From Methanoflorens sp963701995 (GTDB lineage: Archaea > Halobacteriota > Bog-38 > Methanoflorentales > Methanoflorentaceae), in contig OY969693.1 in NCBI GenBank assembly GCA_963701995.1, positions 496,001 to 560,000 of the forward strand: a DNA stretch of 64,000 bases, written 5' to 3'. How positions within the stretch are numbered: position 1 is the stretch's first letter; each line of letters starts with the position of its first letter. The notes beneath the pieces were generated by a model that saw only the letters and a list, made by a program, of their open reading frames with translations, was not told where the DNA came from and made no database searches. A program made the translations under genes and the position numbers. Below, in pieces: positions 1 through 8,513 of this stretch.

Positions 1-850
1 AGATACCGTTCATCCTGACGCCTGATTCTATGGCAACCACATCATAGTCAACTAGGTATCCTTCTCGCACCGCCCGTTCGTATCCATACCGGAAGATAAT
101 GTCACGGAAGTATGCGGTGGTGTGGGCGGCAGGGGTGGCGGTCAATCCGATCTTCACCGCATCAAAATGGTCAAGAGTATTCCGCCACACCGAAAGTTCG
201 CTAGCCGTGTAGCCCCTGTGGCATTCATCTGCGATAATAACATCAAACGCATGAATCGGGATATTCAGTTTCCGTGCGTCGTCATCCGGGGATTCATCGC
301 AGGCGTAAAAGACCGAAGAACTACCAAACAGGTTAATGGTCATTCGCTGGATGGTGGAGATGTAGACAAAAGCATGGCCCGGTTGCGGATTCGTGAGATA
401 TGACTCGGGCATTACATTGATATTGAACGCCTCTCCGTCCTCCAGGTCTCCCTGCTGGAACCTCTGGCTGTAGACTTCGTATGTTTTATCAAATTTCAGC
501 CCCTGCTCGGTCTCAAATGATGCAAAGGTACGGACCGCCTGAGCAGCCAGTGCGCGACGGTCGACTAGGAAGAGAATCCGTTTTGCTGCCCCTGATTTCA
601 TGAGCCGGTAAATGAGATTGACGATGGTGAAGGTTTTCCCCGTCCCAGTGGCCATTGCTAGGAGCATATTACGTTTCTTATTCGCCATTGCGTTGCCCAC
701 GGCTTCACACGCTTCACACTGGTAGGGACGCATCGGGGATTATCGGGAATCTCGAAGAATCGACTAAGGGTATCATCGGCATCTGTCGAAAGGAGGCATC
801 TCAATGCACTTGGGGTATGGGGAGTGCCTTTTGTATTCATTGGCGTAACG
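1..850 (-). pseudogene. hsdR: Type I restriction enzyme R subunit (HsdR), 5'-truncated and frameshifted, runs off the left edge
   Basis: Read on the minus strand, this segment translates to the helicase/translocase core of a type I restriction subunit. The Walker A motif MATGTGKT is near 640-660, a DEAD-box variant DECHRG near 225-240, and motif III LTATPAAHT near 125-150. HsdR uses ATP to translocate DNA before cleavage. Upstream of the stretch MRPYQCEACEAV (about 690-735) the frame meets a stop, but the preceding residues FEIPDNP lie in another frame. One missing G at about 740 would join them as DNPRMRPYQ. Coding similarity fades by about 850, and no N-terminal nuclease domain or start codon is visible before the SDR gene. 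No HsdM or HsdS gene is in the window. It is either a decayed gene or a truncated gene with one sequencing indel. Confidence 0.85.
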
Positions 851-1138
851 TGCCTAATCATTGGACTAGTCATCCCTCTACTACAATAACAGAACGTGAA
901 ACTACGAAGCACAATAACGCTTAATGAATAAGTTAAAGAATCGCTTAAGTGCTTCTTTCTTTTTTCATAGCACTCAAGGCATACATTAGAACTATATTCC
1001 CGCTACCTCGACAATAAACGCATATTTGAACTTCGTGCCGCACTCCTTTGTCCCATACAGCACGGCACTTACTGTTGCATGTGCCGAATACCTCGATATC
1101 CGAAAGTTTCATCCCTCCCCCTCCAGAAATATGCCCCT

Positions 1139-1966
1139 ATGGCACGCCCAATTATTTTCGTCACTGGCTCTACGGATGGTATCGGGAAGGCGACGGCCGC
1201 TGAACTCCTTTCCCGCGGTGCTGAGGTAATCGTTCACAGCAGGAATTCAAAGAAAGGGCAGAAAGTACAGAAGGAACTGAAAGAGAAGACAGGCAGGGAG
1301 AAGCCGGATCTCCTTATCGCGGATCTATCAGACCTGGACCAGATAAAAAAAATGGCAGCGGATGTCATCTCACACCATACCCGGCTTGATGTGCTGATCA
1401 ACAATGCCGGCGTCTTTGAGAAGACACGACGGCTGACCCCATACGGGGTGGAGATGACCTTTGCCGTAAACTATCTCGCCCCTTTTCTTCTCACCAATCT
1501 GCTTCTTCCCTTGCTTTTGAAAAGCGCACCGTCCCGCATTGTCACAGTTGCGTCCAGTGCCCATGAGGATGTCCGCTCTATTAAATGGGACAACCTCCAA
1601 GGGGAGAAGCACTATGAAGCGTGGGATTCTTATGCCCTCTCGAAGTTCGCTGATATCACGTTTACCTATATCTTAGCGCGGAAGATAAAAGGGACCGGGC
1701 TCACCGCGAACTGCCTTCACCCCGGTGTTACCAATACAAAACTACTCAAAATGGCATTCCCCGATTACCCCGGAATATCTGTTGAGGACGGAGCACGAAC
1801 CTCATTGTATCTCGCATTAGATCCTGAAGTTAATGGGGTATCGGGCCAATACTTCGAAGATCAGAAACCGATTCGTTCATCAGCACTGACATATGATCGG
1901 TCAGTTCAGGAGAGGCTCTGGAAAGTTGCGGAAGATATGATATACGTGGATTTGCACAAAAGGTAG
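1139..1966 (+). CDS. Short-chain dehydrogenase/reductase (retinol dehydrogenase-like SDR)
   Basis: A classical-type SDR of about 275 residues. It has the N-terminal Rossmann NAD(P)-binding glycine motif TGSTDGIG, the NNAG motif, a catalytic Ser in VASSAH and the YALSK motif holding the catalytic Tyr and Lys. The layout resembles the retinol dehydrogenase / WW-domain oxidoreductase branch, which reduces or oxidises carbonyl/alcohol substrates; the actual substrate cannot be told. I chose ATG 1139 (MARPIIFVTG) because the family begins just before the nucleotide-binding strand and the upstream in-frame extension from 1079 is not family-like. It stands alone, with no operon partner. Confidence 0.88.
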   Translation: MARPIIFVTGSTDGIGKATAAELLSRGAEVIVHSRNSKKGQKVQKELKEKTGREKPDLLIADLSDLDQIKKMAADVISHHTRLDVLINNAGVFEKTRRLTPYGVEMTFAVNYLAPFLLTNLLLPLLLKSAPSRIVTVASSAHEDVRSIKWDNLQGEKHYEAWDSYALSKFADITFTYILARKIKGTGLTANCLHPGVTNTKLLKMAFPDYPGISVEDGARTSLYLALDPEVNGVSGQYFEDQKPIRSSALTYDRSVQERLWKVAEDMIYVDLHKR

Positions 1967-2211
1967 GCAGAATCGCGAAGATGATTTTTGGGTAAATCCG
2001 GCACTCGACGTCCCTAGCACCTGAAAATCGCAACCGGCCGTTGCGATGAGTAAATTTGGAGCCCCCGATAGACAAATCCCTGAAACGTGCCGAGAAATAC
2101 TTACATTTAGTAACATCAAACTGGTGTGGACTTCATGGCCATATCCGCTCGCAAATCCTCAAGGGACCAATGTGATAGATTGTAACAATCCTGTAACGCC
2201 CCAGGTTTTCC

Positions 2212-2239
2212 TTGCGTAATACTTTTTTTGCGTAATACT
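2212..2239. promoter_or_regulatory. Direct repeat upstream of the DUF2148 gene
   Basis: The 12-mer TTGCGTAATACT occurs twice, at 2212-2223 and 2228-2239, with a period of 16 bases, immediately before ATG 2251. The run of T between the copies and the position just ahead of the start suggest a promoter-proximal protein-binding site. The embedded heptamer GTAATAC equals the arm of the NikR-type palindrome at 54806-54833, but here the copies are direct rather than inverted. Confidence 0.35.
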
Positions 2240-2250
2240 AATAATCCAGT

Positions 2251-2808
2251 ATGTCTGCAGAAACAGAAGCAGTAAAAATCGTTGCCGGACTCATGGCGCT
2301 GGCAGTACGGACCGCACCGAAAGCCATAGGACTCGATTCAATCACTATTGAGATCGTCACGGGCAAAGACCAGGAGAAGATCGCCGAGAAGATGATCCAT
2401 ATCGCTGCCGAAACCGGCATGGACTTTTTTCGGATCAACGGTGAACAGGTCAAAGTCAGTGATGCAACGTTCCTCATCGGAGTAAGCGGGGAGAAGTCAC
2501 TCGGACTGAACTGTGGTGGATGCGGGTACGTAAGCTGCAAGGATATGGAAATAGCCGTTGCAGCGTCAAAGGCCAATAAAACGGATTACAAAGGTCCGAA
2601 CTGCGTGTTCAAGGTTACTGACCTTGGCATTGCTGTAGGGTCAGCGGTGAAAACTGCGAGCATCCATAACGTGGACAACCGCGTCATGTATACCGCCGGC
2701 GTTGCCGCAATGAAACTCGGGATGTTCAAAGGATGCAGTATGGTGTATGGGATTCCCCTGAAAGCCTCCGGGAAAAACATCTACTTTGCTGCTGCGATCG
2801 AGCATTAA
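2251..2808 (+). CDS. DUF2148 ferredoxin-domain protein
   Basis: A protein of 185 residues matching the DUF2148 family common in methanogens and anaerobic bacteria. Cysteines cluster in the middle (LNCGGCGYVSC, and GPNC about 25 residues later), consistent with binding an iron-sulfur cluster. The glycine- and alanine-rich C-terminal half (AVGSAVKTASIHNVDNR) is typical of the family. Biochemical function is unknown; a redox or metal-binding role is inferred from the cysteines. The ATG follows a short direct-repeat promoter region. It is not in an obvious operon. Confidence 0.88.
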   Translation: MSAETEAVKIVAGLMALAVRTAPKAIGLDSITIEIVTGKDQEKIAEKMIHIAAETGMDFFRINGEQVKVSDATFLIGVSGEKSLGLNCGGCGYVSCKDMEIAVAASKANKTDYKGPNCVFKVTDLGIAVGSAVKTASIHNVDNRVMYTAGVAAMKLGMFKGCSMVYGIPLKASGKNIYFAAAIEH

Positions 2809-2906
2809 ACACGATCTCGCCTCCCCCCTTTCTTAGGGCCTCAGAGTTCTGTTCAGGGCACCGAGCGCCAGAGCCTCGCGCCTGCAGCTGTCACAATTAC
2901 TGTTCG

Positions 2907-2923
2907 CACGCTTTGCGAGCGTG
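2907..2923. terminator. Small stem-loop downstream of the DUF2148 gene
   Basis: CACGCT and AGCGTG form a perfect 6-bp stem with a 5-base loop, about 100 bases past the DUF2148 stop. It may act in termination or RNA stability, but no strong T-run follows. Confidence 0.25.
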
Positions 2924-3091
2924 TTGTTAGTAAAATTTATGCTCCTTCACGAGTCTTTACTTTTGCAACACCGCAGATTGTTGCAGGGGCAGTGGTCAAG
3001 CAAATGCCTGGGTCACGGAGAGGGCCAGGCCATCCTTTTTGGCCGCATGCGGGTTATATCGGCGACAGAGGGTCAATTCTGGATAATGAAT

Positions 3092-3484
3092 ATGGATAGT
3101 GAGGGTTCAAGAAGGCAATTCAAAGACATCGACGACTACATCACTGCGTTTCCTAAGAATGTTCAGCACAAGCTCAGGGAGCTGAAGAGTGCAATCAAAG
3201 AATCGGCGCCTGAGGCCGAAGAAGCCATCAGTTATGGGATGCCCACCTTCAAGCTCAATGGTAACTTAGTGTGGTTTGCCGCCTATAAGAAGCATATCGG
3301 GTTCTACCCAACCCATTCCGGCATTCTCGCTTTCGAGGAGAAATTATCCATTTACAAGCACTCAAAAGGAGCGGTTCAATTTCCAATCGATGGGCCGATT
3401 CCGTTAGATATTGTGAGGGAGATGGTCAGGTTCAGAGTCAAAGAAAATCTGGCAAGAGGTGTAAGAAGGAGAAAAAAGGACTGA
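3092..3484 (+). CDS. DUF1801 / YdhG-like small protein
   Basis: About 130 residues with the DUF1801 signature: an N-terminal helix (DIDDYITAFPKNVQHKLREL), then EAISYGMPTFKLNGNLVWFA and KHIGFYPTHSG. Some relatives, such as Bacillus YdhG/Fra, have been proposed as iron chaperones; most are uncharacterised. Two close ATGs (3086 and 3092) are possible; the open frame reaches further upstream but that part has no family-like sequence. The C-terminus is rich in Arg and Lys. No linked genes suggest a specific role. Confidence 0.8.
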   Translation: MDSEGSRRQFKDIDDYITAFPKNVQHKLRELKSAIKESAPEAEEAISYGMPTFKLNGNLVWFAAYKKHIGFYPTHSGILAFEEKLSIYKHSKGAVQFPIDGPIPLDIVREMVRFRVKENLARGVRRRKKD

Positions 3485-3786
3485 GACTCGGCTTCACCGT
3501 GCCTGCACCCGATACTAAGGCGAGTGCCAAGCAAACTTCAATAGGTGAATGGCCGCACTCAAAGAAATTTGCGCTCATTCGTACTTCCTTAATGCCGAAA
3601 GATAGACAAGAAAAAGAAAGACATCATTCGTATTTTAGCCCCTTAAGTAAACGCCTGGTGCTAGGCATTGTTATCGAAAGGCTAGGCAGCGCGGACAGTC
3701 GCAAGGCCTGATTGCGGCCCCAAAGCTGCCTGGTAGAAAAAAAGAACGGGAATAGTTAAGTTACTTTTAGCCACTTGCTTAAGCGT
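3485..3786. other. Intergenic stretch with nothing recognised
   Basis: About 300 bases between the DUF1801 gene and the lipoprotein-like leader. One short open frame (from 3499) has no recognisable domain or good ribosome site. I see no RNA gene. Confidence 0.4.
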
Positions 3787-3906
3787 ATGCAACTGAAATT
3801 CGTAACTGCGATAGCTGTTTTGCTACTGGTAGTTGCGATAAGTAGATGTGATGGAAATAGCAGAAACCAGGGGCAATTCTGTTTTACTTTGAGGAGTTTC
3901 CGATAA
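3787..3906 (+). pseudogene. 39-codon peptide: duplicated signal-peptide end of the 5595 lipoprotein gene, overlapping the radical SAM start
   Basis: The reading frame begins MQLKFVTAIAVLLLVVA and is clearly related to the start of the lipoprotein gene at 5595 (MQFKSITAIAVLLLLVA), including matching upstream bases GCGTATGCAA. After about 20 codons the similarity stops and the frame ends 39 codons in. The stop TAA shares its last A with the ATG of the radical SAM gene at 3906, so translation of the two could be coupled. The simplest reading is the 5' remnant of a paralogous lipoprotein gene joined to the radical SAM gene. An expressed leader or substrate peptide for the radical SAM enzyme is a less likely alternative; its tail holds two cysteines. 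Confidence 0.55.
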
Positions 3907-5105
3907 TGTCCAAAGATACGGCAGCCATTGTAGGACCACGAACGCCCTACAACGCCACGCTTGAGCTCTACACGGCCAACTGCAACCTGCGGTGCCTCTA
4001 TTGTTATATGCACACCGACAAGACAGACTTCCCCGACTACCCACGGCATCAGATGGCACCCGAGGTCATTGATCACAGCAGGCGATTGTTTGCCCGCGAC
4101 CGGCCAATAGGCATCCTCCTCTGCGGCAACGGCGAAACGACAATACTGGAGGATTGGACCACGATATGTGAGCCATTTCTCTCCTTCGACAACGTCGGGA
4201 TCATGTCAAACCTCGCAAAGGTTTTGAGTTGGGAGGAGGCTTCGTTTCTCGCGCGCTTCGGCAACATTGTGACCAGCATTGACACGGCGGACGCGGAGCT
4301 CCTCAGGGAGATTCGAAGGCCAGTGCAGCTTCGCGATATCGTGATGAACCTCAACCTTGTGAGAACGGCGGCAGTTGTCCAGGGGCACCCGCCTCCCTCG
4401 ATCGCCATCCACTGCACGGTCACGACCAAGAACTACCGGGATCCAACGCGGCTCGTCGCGATGGCTTCAACTCTGGGCGTTGACCACGTCTTCTTCTCGG
4501 ATGTTTTCGAGACAGCAACCGCAATCACGCACGGGGTGCGCTCCATCGCAATCCTTGACTCAGTCGCCATGAAAGAAGCAGCAACGGAGTTCCAACGTGC
4601 CAGCGCGTTGGCGGCGATGAGCGGAATCACCATCAGTGTGGGTGGTCCGCGGCTCGCAGCCCTGCTTAGTGACGGCGGTGCCGCGAAGGCAGACGCACCC
4701 TCAACAAACCTGTCGACGGTGCTGTGCTTGCAGCCTTGGAGTGGATTCTGGGTCAACGCAGACGGGCGTGCTTCCTATTGTTGCCGGCACATAGCCCCGA
4801 CAGACAGAGACATCACCTGCTTCGGGTCCGTCCGGGAAATTCTGAATGATGTGAATGCAGTGCATTTACGCGAGGCGCTTCTGTCTGGATGCCCCCCGGA
4901 GAGGTGTCGCTCGTGCGAACTGGGGCAACCCACCGATCCCAGCAGTCTAAGGAGAGCGCTCCAGAGCCACGTGCTTCGAAGCCAGCTTGTGGCAGTCCAG
5001 AGCCACGTGCTTCGAAGCCAGCTTGTGGCAGTCGCTCGGCGTCTTCCACTCGCGCGCGCCACATGGAGAACTCTTCGATGGATCCCCCGTGCACTCCGGT
5101 GGTGA
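3906..5105 (+). CDS. Radical SAM enzyme with SPASM-like C-terminal cysteines
   Basis: 399 residues. The CxxxCxxC cluster motif (CNLRCLYC) near residue 27 binds the SAM-cleaving 4Fe-4S cluster, and GNGET fits the SAM-contact region. A second cysteine set near the C-terminus (CLQPW, YCCRH, CPPERCRSC) resembles a SPASM/twitch auxiliary cluster domain, found in peptide-modifying and other maturases. The product is unknown. The start codon overlaps the stop of a 39-codon peptide. The last 70 residues include an exact 12-residue duplication and an Arg-rich tail unlike the rest of the family, so the C-terminus may have been altered by a recent tandem duplication. Confidence 0.85.
   Translation: MSKDTAAIVGPRTPYNATLELYTANCNLRCLYCYMHTDKTDFPDYPRHQMAPEVIDHSRRLFARDRPIGILLCGNGETTILEDWTTICEPFLSFDNVGIMSNLAKVLSWEEASFLARFGNIVTSIDTADAELLREIRRPVQLRDIVMNLNLVRTAAVVQGHPPPSIAIHCTVTTKNYRDPTRLVAMASTLGVDHVFFSDVFETATAITHGVRSIAILDSVAMKEAATEFQRASALAAMSGITISVGGPRLAALLSDGGAAKADAPSTNLSTVLCLQPWSGFWVNADGRASYCCRHIAPTDRDITCFGSVREILNDVNAVHLREALLSGCPPERCRSCELGQPTDPSSLRRALQSHVLRSQLVAVQSHVLRSQLVAVARRLPLARATWRTLRWIPRALRW
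4962..5033 (+). repeat. Perfect 36-bp tandem duplication inside the radical SAM gene
   Basis: Two identical adjacent 36-base units (4962-4997 and 4998-5033) encode QSHVLRSQLVAV twice in frame. Their perfect identity points to a recent slip or duplication. Confidence 0.95.
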
Positions 5106-5435
5106 GGCAGTTTTGGCACCGTTGCGCTGCCGGCAATTGTTCATTCGCCGCTGCCCAACCTACCGACTCGCTGCCATAGCCCGGATGTGTGCCTCTGAGA
5201 GCGTCCCGTCCTCGACGTAATAGGAGAGCGGCTTCGGTAACTCAAACAAGGTCAGCGCGTGTGATATAGCGCCCTGAGACTTGCAGAAAATTTTTGCGAT
5301 CTCTGTTTGTGTGGTTTGAAGACGAAGGTAACGAACTTCACCACGAACTCGCCGAGTTTATGCGTGGACAACTCGACTGAGCTCATCGACTACTATTTAG
5401 AGAGTATCAAGATAAGCGCGGATAGGTGTTTTTAA
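5106..5435. other. Intergenic stretch after the radical SAM gene
   Basis: About 330 bases with no supported gene. Short frames overlap the radical SAM end on both strands but show no domain. Confidence 0.4.
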
Positions 5436-5501
5436 AAATATGGCATATTAACTGATGAGGAATTTAACGCGGAAAAGATACGATTGCTTGAACGCAGGTA
5501 A
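5436..5501 (+). pseudogene. SHOCT-domain C-terminal remnant
   Basis: Twenty-one codons reading KYGILTDEEFNAEKIRLLER, followed by R and a stop. This matches the short SHOCT motif (gly-ile-leu/thr-acidic-Phe, then basic-Leu) that ends many membrane or oligomerising proteins. A stop lies just upstream in frame, so only the tail of a former gene remains. Confidence 0.45.
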
Positions 5502-5594
5502 CTTGGCGCTATACTTTTGTTCTTCCGCTAGAAGCCCTCTTAACCTTTCTACATAGGAATTATTAAGCCAAAGTTCGCACACTTACATGGGCGT

Positions 5595-6260
5595 ATGCAA
5601 TTCAAATCAATAACTGCGATAGCCGTTCTATTGCTTTTGGTTGCCTCTTTGTCAGTAGCGGGCTGCACGACAACGACAGATAAAAATAAACTGGATACAG
5701 TTGAGGTTCGGGATTATCAGGGTCAGAAGTTATCTTCAGTAAATGATTTCAGGGAAAACTCCATTAAAGGACCCCAATACATAAATATAACTGATTATCG
5801 GTTGGAAATTACAGGGATGGTGCAAAACCCCCGTAACTACACTTACCAGGATGTTATAGGCCACCCAAATTATGAAAAAGTGGTAACGCTCTACTGTGTG
5901 GATGGTTGGGATGTTACTATTCTCTGGAAAGGAATTTTAGTCTATGATCTGATAAATGAGGCCCGGCCGCTTCCTGGTTCAAATGTGGTCATTTTTTATG
6001 CTTATGATAATTATTCTACATCTCTTCCCCTGGAATATCTCCGGGGTAATCAAATACTTTTAGCTTACAAAATGAATAATGTTACCTTACCACCAGCGAG
6101 GGGCTACCCCTTCCAGCTAGTGGCAGAGAGTAAATGGGGTATTAAATGGATTAAATGGGTTACAAAGATTGAAATATCTAATAACACCGATTATAAAGGT
6201 TACTGGGAGAGCAGGGGATATTCCAACATTGGTAATTTAAATGAACCCTTTCTAGCATAG
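5595..6260 (+). CDS. Lipoprotein with oxidoreductase molybdopterin-binding domain
   Basis: 221 residues. A signal peptide ends in the lipobox SVAGC (Cys near residue 24), so the protein is probably anchored to the outer face of the membrane. The rest matches the sulfite-oxidase-type molybdopterin-binding domain (as in MsrP/YedY and SUOX): the motif TLYCVDGW carries the expected molybdenum-ligand cysteine, and WGIKWIKWV plus a GYWESRGY ending are typical. It may reduce or oxidise a small sulfur- or nitrogen-containing substrate; no redox partner gene is adjacent. Codon use is more AT-rich than the neighbours, hinting at transfer. Confidence 0.85.
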   Translation: MQFKSITAIAVLLLLVASLSVAGCTTTTDKNKLDTVEVRDYQGQKLSSVNDFRENSIKGPQYINITDYRLEITGMVQNPRNYTYQDVIGHPNYEKVVTLYCVDGWDVTILWKGILVYDLINEARPLPGSNVVIFYAYDNYSTSLPLEYLRGNQILLAYKMNNVTLPPARGYPFQLVAESKWGIKWIKWVTKIEISNNTDYKGYWESRGYSNIGNLNEPFLA

Positions 6261-6407
6261 TTGATGACGCAAGCGGTCTAGTCTATGTCACGGTGTGCGA
6301 ACCACATAGTTGCACACGGACAATATCTAACGAATATGCGCTGCAAGACCCATCGTCTTTCGTTGTGATAGTTGAGGGGGGGAGTAATAGCCACAAAAAG
6401 GTCAATC

Positions 6408-6608
6408 TTAATCTCCCAGTTCTATATCCCGCCAGTACCGCATATACGTGTCGTAGACATCTTCAGGAAGCGGGTGTTTATAATGTTCCCAGTCTACCCC
6501 CGTCATTCCGTGAGCTAATACATACTTGCGGTTCGTCGCATCCCAGCCGATGATATCTCCAAATTGTTCAGCGAACTTGCGGAAGTCGCTTAGCCACATA
6601 CGTGCCTT
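6408..6608 (-). pseudogene. Integrase C-terminal fragment 1 (detached 3' end of an SSV-type integrase)
   Basis: Minus-strand frame of about 63 codons beginning near DFRKF and ending YMRYWRDIELGD. It aligns along its whole length with the last 65 residues of the full integrase at 14308-15351, including HYKHPLPEDVYDTYM, the block with the likely nucleophilic Tyr. Similarity starts at the codons for the conserved His of the HFVL segment near 6608, with a small indel there. No upstream integrase sequence is attached. It is one of five such detached 3' ends in 6.4-13.8 kb. Confidence 0.8.
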
Positions 6609-6745
6609 GCTTTGACCACGAACGCGGCTCCAGCTCCGCCAAGCTTGATTCCTTCGCTCTCAATAGAAGCATAAGACTGCAACCAATAGAACAGAATCAC
6701 GGAAGCAAAGAGACTTAAGAGAAACAAAAGAACAATGATTGGCAT
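6590..6745 (-). CDS. Small membrane protein (51 aa)
   Basis: Not recognised. A 51-codon minus-strand frame, MPIIVLLFLLSLFASVILFY onward, gives one hydrophobic membrane segment followed by a Gly/Ala-rich stretch (IKLGGAGAAFVVKA). A strong ribosome site (GGAGGG, 6749-6754) precedes the ATG. Its last codons run into integrase fragment 1, so its true 3' end may have been replaced at that junction. Confidence 0.5.
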   Translation of the reverse strand: MPIIVLLFLLSLFASVILFYWLQSYASIESEGIKLGGAGAAFVVKARHVCG

Positions 6746-7016
6746 TGGCCCTCCAAAAATGACTGAAGTGCCTTTCGTTGCCTCTTATCTGCTGTGAATG
6801 TCAAGTTGGTGGTATCTAATTATTATCCTTAAATCTTCTCTTTTTGTTTCGCTGAGTTGGAACTGAGTGTTACTGACGATGGAACAAAGCAAATCGCCTT
6901 AAATTTCGCTCAAGTATCTTATATATGTCCAGGCAACGATGTCGTCTCAATGAGGCGGAGATTTTTCAGTTGCAGGGGCCTTCGCAGCGTGGGCACTCAG
7001 TGCAGCTCATAAGCAC

Positions 7017-7501
7017 CTAGCGTATGAGTAGCAAGTAAGCACCTCCCGTTAGCAACAAAGCGTAGACGAGAGCAAAGAAAACGGGAATGTACTGCTCGAC
7101 GTGGGTGAGCGGTTTGTAAAGCTTGGGGTCATCGCCCCGCCCGAGGTAGGCCCAAACAACGTCGTAAAAAGCGAAAGGAAGCCGCTTCTCAACCTCGCGA
7201 ACGACCTTGTACCTCTCGGAGTTGAGCTGCCGGAACGACCGGATGGTGACGTACCACGTGTAGCACAGTAGAATGCCAACGACACCGACGATTAAGAGCA
7301 CGACTTGCTGCAGGGCAGCTCCGCCTCGGAACTGGAAAACGATCGACAGCAGCGCGAGCAGCCCGGTCAAAATGGAGATGAAGAACCTGTCGCGTCGGCC
7401 CGTCGGTCACTGATCTTGTCTGCCATCTGGACATAGAGTTTATACTGCTCGAGCAGCAAACTCATATCCGCGCGTGCAGCATCACTCTTCTCGGACGTCA
7501 C
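7017..7501 (-). CDS. RipA-like small membrane protein, one frameshift
   Basis: Two frames together read as one protein of about 160 residues: EQYKLYVQMADKISDRRAD from GTG 7501, then RFFISILTGLLALL onward. One missing A near 7390 would join them. The rest has three to four membrane segments and the motifs TIRSFRQLN and YKPLTHVEQYIPVFFAL, matching small multi-pass proteins annotated as RipA-family octameric membrane proteins, often found with phage-defence genes. Function here is unknown. It lies between integrase fragments 1 and 2 with a TIR system and may belong to the same defence cargo. Confidence 0.6.
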
Positions 7502-7718
7502 GCATAACCCCCATTTAGCTCCAAAGCGTATCACAAACTTCTGCGTTTTCTGGATTTCTAAATGCTTCGGGCACTTATCTCAATTACGTTTTTTGTTGCT
7601 AAATCTTGTGGATATTGACGCTTTTTTTGCAATAGACGGCTTGAGAATCGCGATTCGTCGAATTAAACGCAAAGTATTACTAGACGCTATATCAAAGTTA
7701 TGTATTTGATCTGAGGCT

Positions 7719-8513
7719 ATGTCCCGCGACGTTTTTATCTGCTTCCATCACGAAGATCAAACTACAGCTAATCAAGTGGTTAGATCCCTTGAAACTTGCG
7801 GCATACGGTGTTGGATTTCGTCGCGCGACGAATTGCCTGGAGAAACATGGGCGGCCAAGATATCCCGGGCGCTGGATGAAAGCAAGACTGTCGTTTTCAT
7901 CCTTTCAGCTAAGTCGAACAATTCGGACGGGTGTAAGAATGAACTCGCCATAGCCCATCAGAAGAAGAAGCCTATCATCCCTTTGAGAGTTGAAAACGTC
8001 TACCCTGCCGGCGACCTAGAGTACTTCCTTGCACGTGTCCAACGGCTCGATGCGCTTTCGCGACCGATGGATCAGTATCTTGATGAGCTTGTTGCAGCAG
8101 TTCGCAACTCGATAGAGGTTAAAGAGCCGCCTCCTGAACTGCCTCCTGAACTACCTCCTGAACTGCCTCCTGAACTACCCCCGGAGGAACCGCGTTCCCT
8201 GGCGAAAATCTTGCCGGGAGCTTGGCAGATTCAAATCGCTCATCCGTCCGGTATGGTGGGCCAGATGAGTTTGGAACTGAGTCCCGGCGGCGCGTTTCAG
8301 GCACAGCTCATCGCCCCCGCCGGTCAACTCATGATTCAAGGAATGTGGCAAATCACGTCGCCCGATCAGGTGGCTCTGCAAGGTCAGCAGTCGAACGGTT
8401 TTGTGATGTGGCCTTACGGCGCCGTTCTAACATTCAACAATGTCACGCCCAATCAATTGAGTGGGATCAGCGACGTAGGCGAACAAGTCGTTTGCCAGAA
8501 GGTCTCACGATGA
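7719..8513 (+). CDS. TIR-domain protein with proline-rich linker and C-terminal beta domain
   Basis: 264 residues. Residues 1-130 form a TIR domain: DVFICFHHEDQ as strand A, CWISSRDELPGETWAAKI, VVFILSAKSNNSD, and CKNELAIAHQ holding the conserved helix Glu seen in NAD-cleaving TIRs. A linker of PPEL repeats follows (about 138-156). The C-terminal 100 residues look like a small beta-barrel (GAWQIQI, GMWQITSPDQVALQG) of unknown ligand. TIR proteins in prokaryotes commonly deplete NAD on phage sensing. The stop overlaps the next gene by ATGA, so the two are probably co-translated. Confidence 0.85.
   Translation: MSRDVFICFHHEDQTTANQVVRSLETCGIRCWISSRDELPGETWAAKISRALDESKTVVFILSAKSNNSDGCKNELAIAHQKKKPIIPLRVENVYPAGDLEYFLARVQRLDALSRPMDQYLDELVAAVRNSIEVKEPPPELPPELPPELPPELPPEEPRSLAKILPGAWQIQIAHPSGMVGQMSLELSPGGAFQAQLIAPAGQLMIQGMWQITSPDQVALQGQQSNGFVMWPYGAVLTFNNVTPNQLSGISDVGEQVVCQKVSR
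8129..8180 (+). repeat. 12-bp minisatellite encoding the PPEL linker
   Basis: About four imperfect 12-base units (GCCTCCTGAACT with G/A change) in the TIR gene. They encode PPEL in tandem and could vary in number between strains. Confidence 0.8.

Noticed and set aside
4375..5220. Several open frames on both strands across the radical SAM gene
   Set aside because: They are shadows in GC-rich coding DNA, without domains or ribosome sites.
8222..8509. Upstream extension of the coiled-coil gene over the TIR gene
   Set aside because: The extension is out-of-frame TIR sequence, rich in Arg; ATG 8510 overlapping the TIR stop is the natural start.
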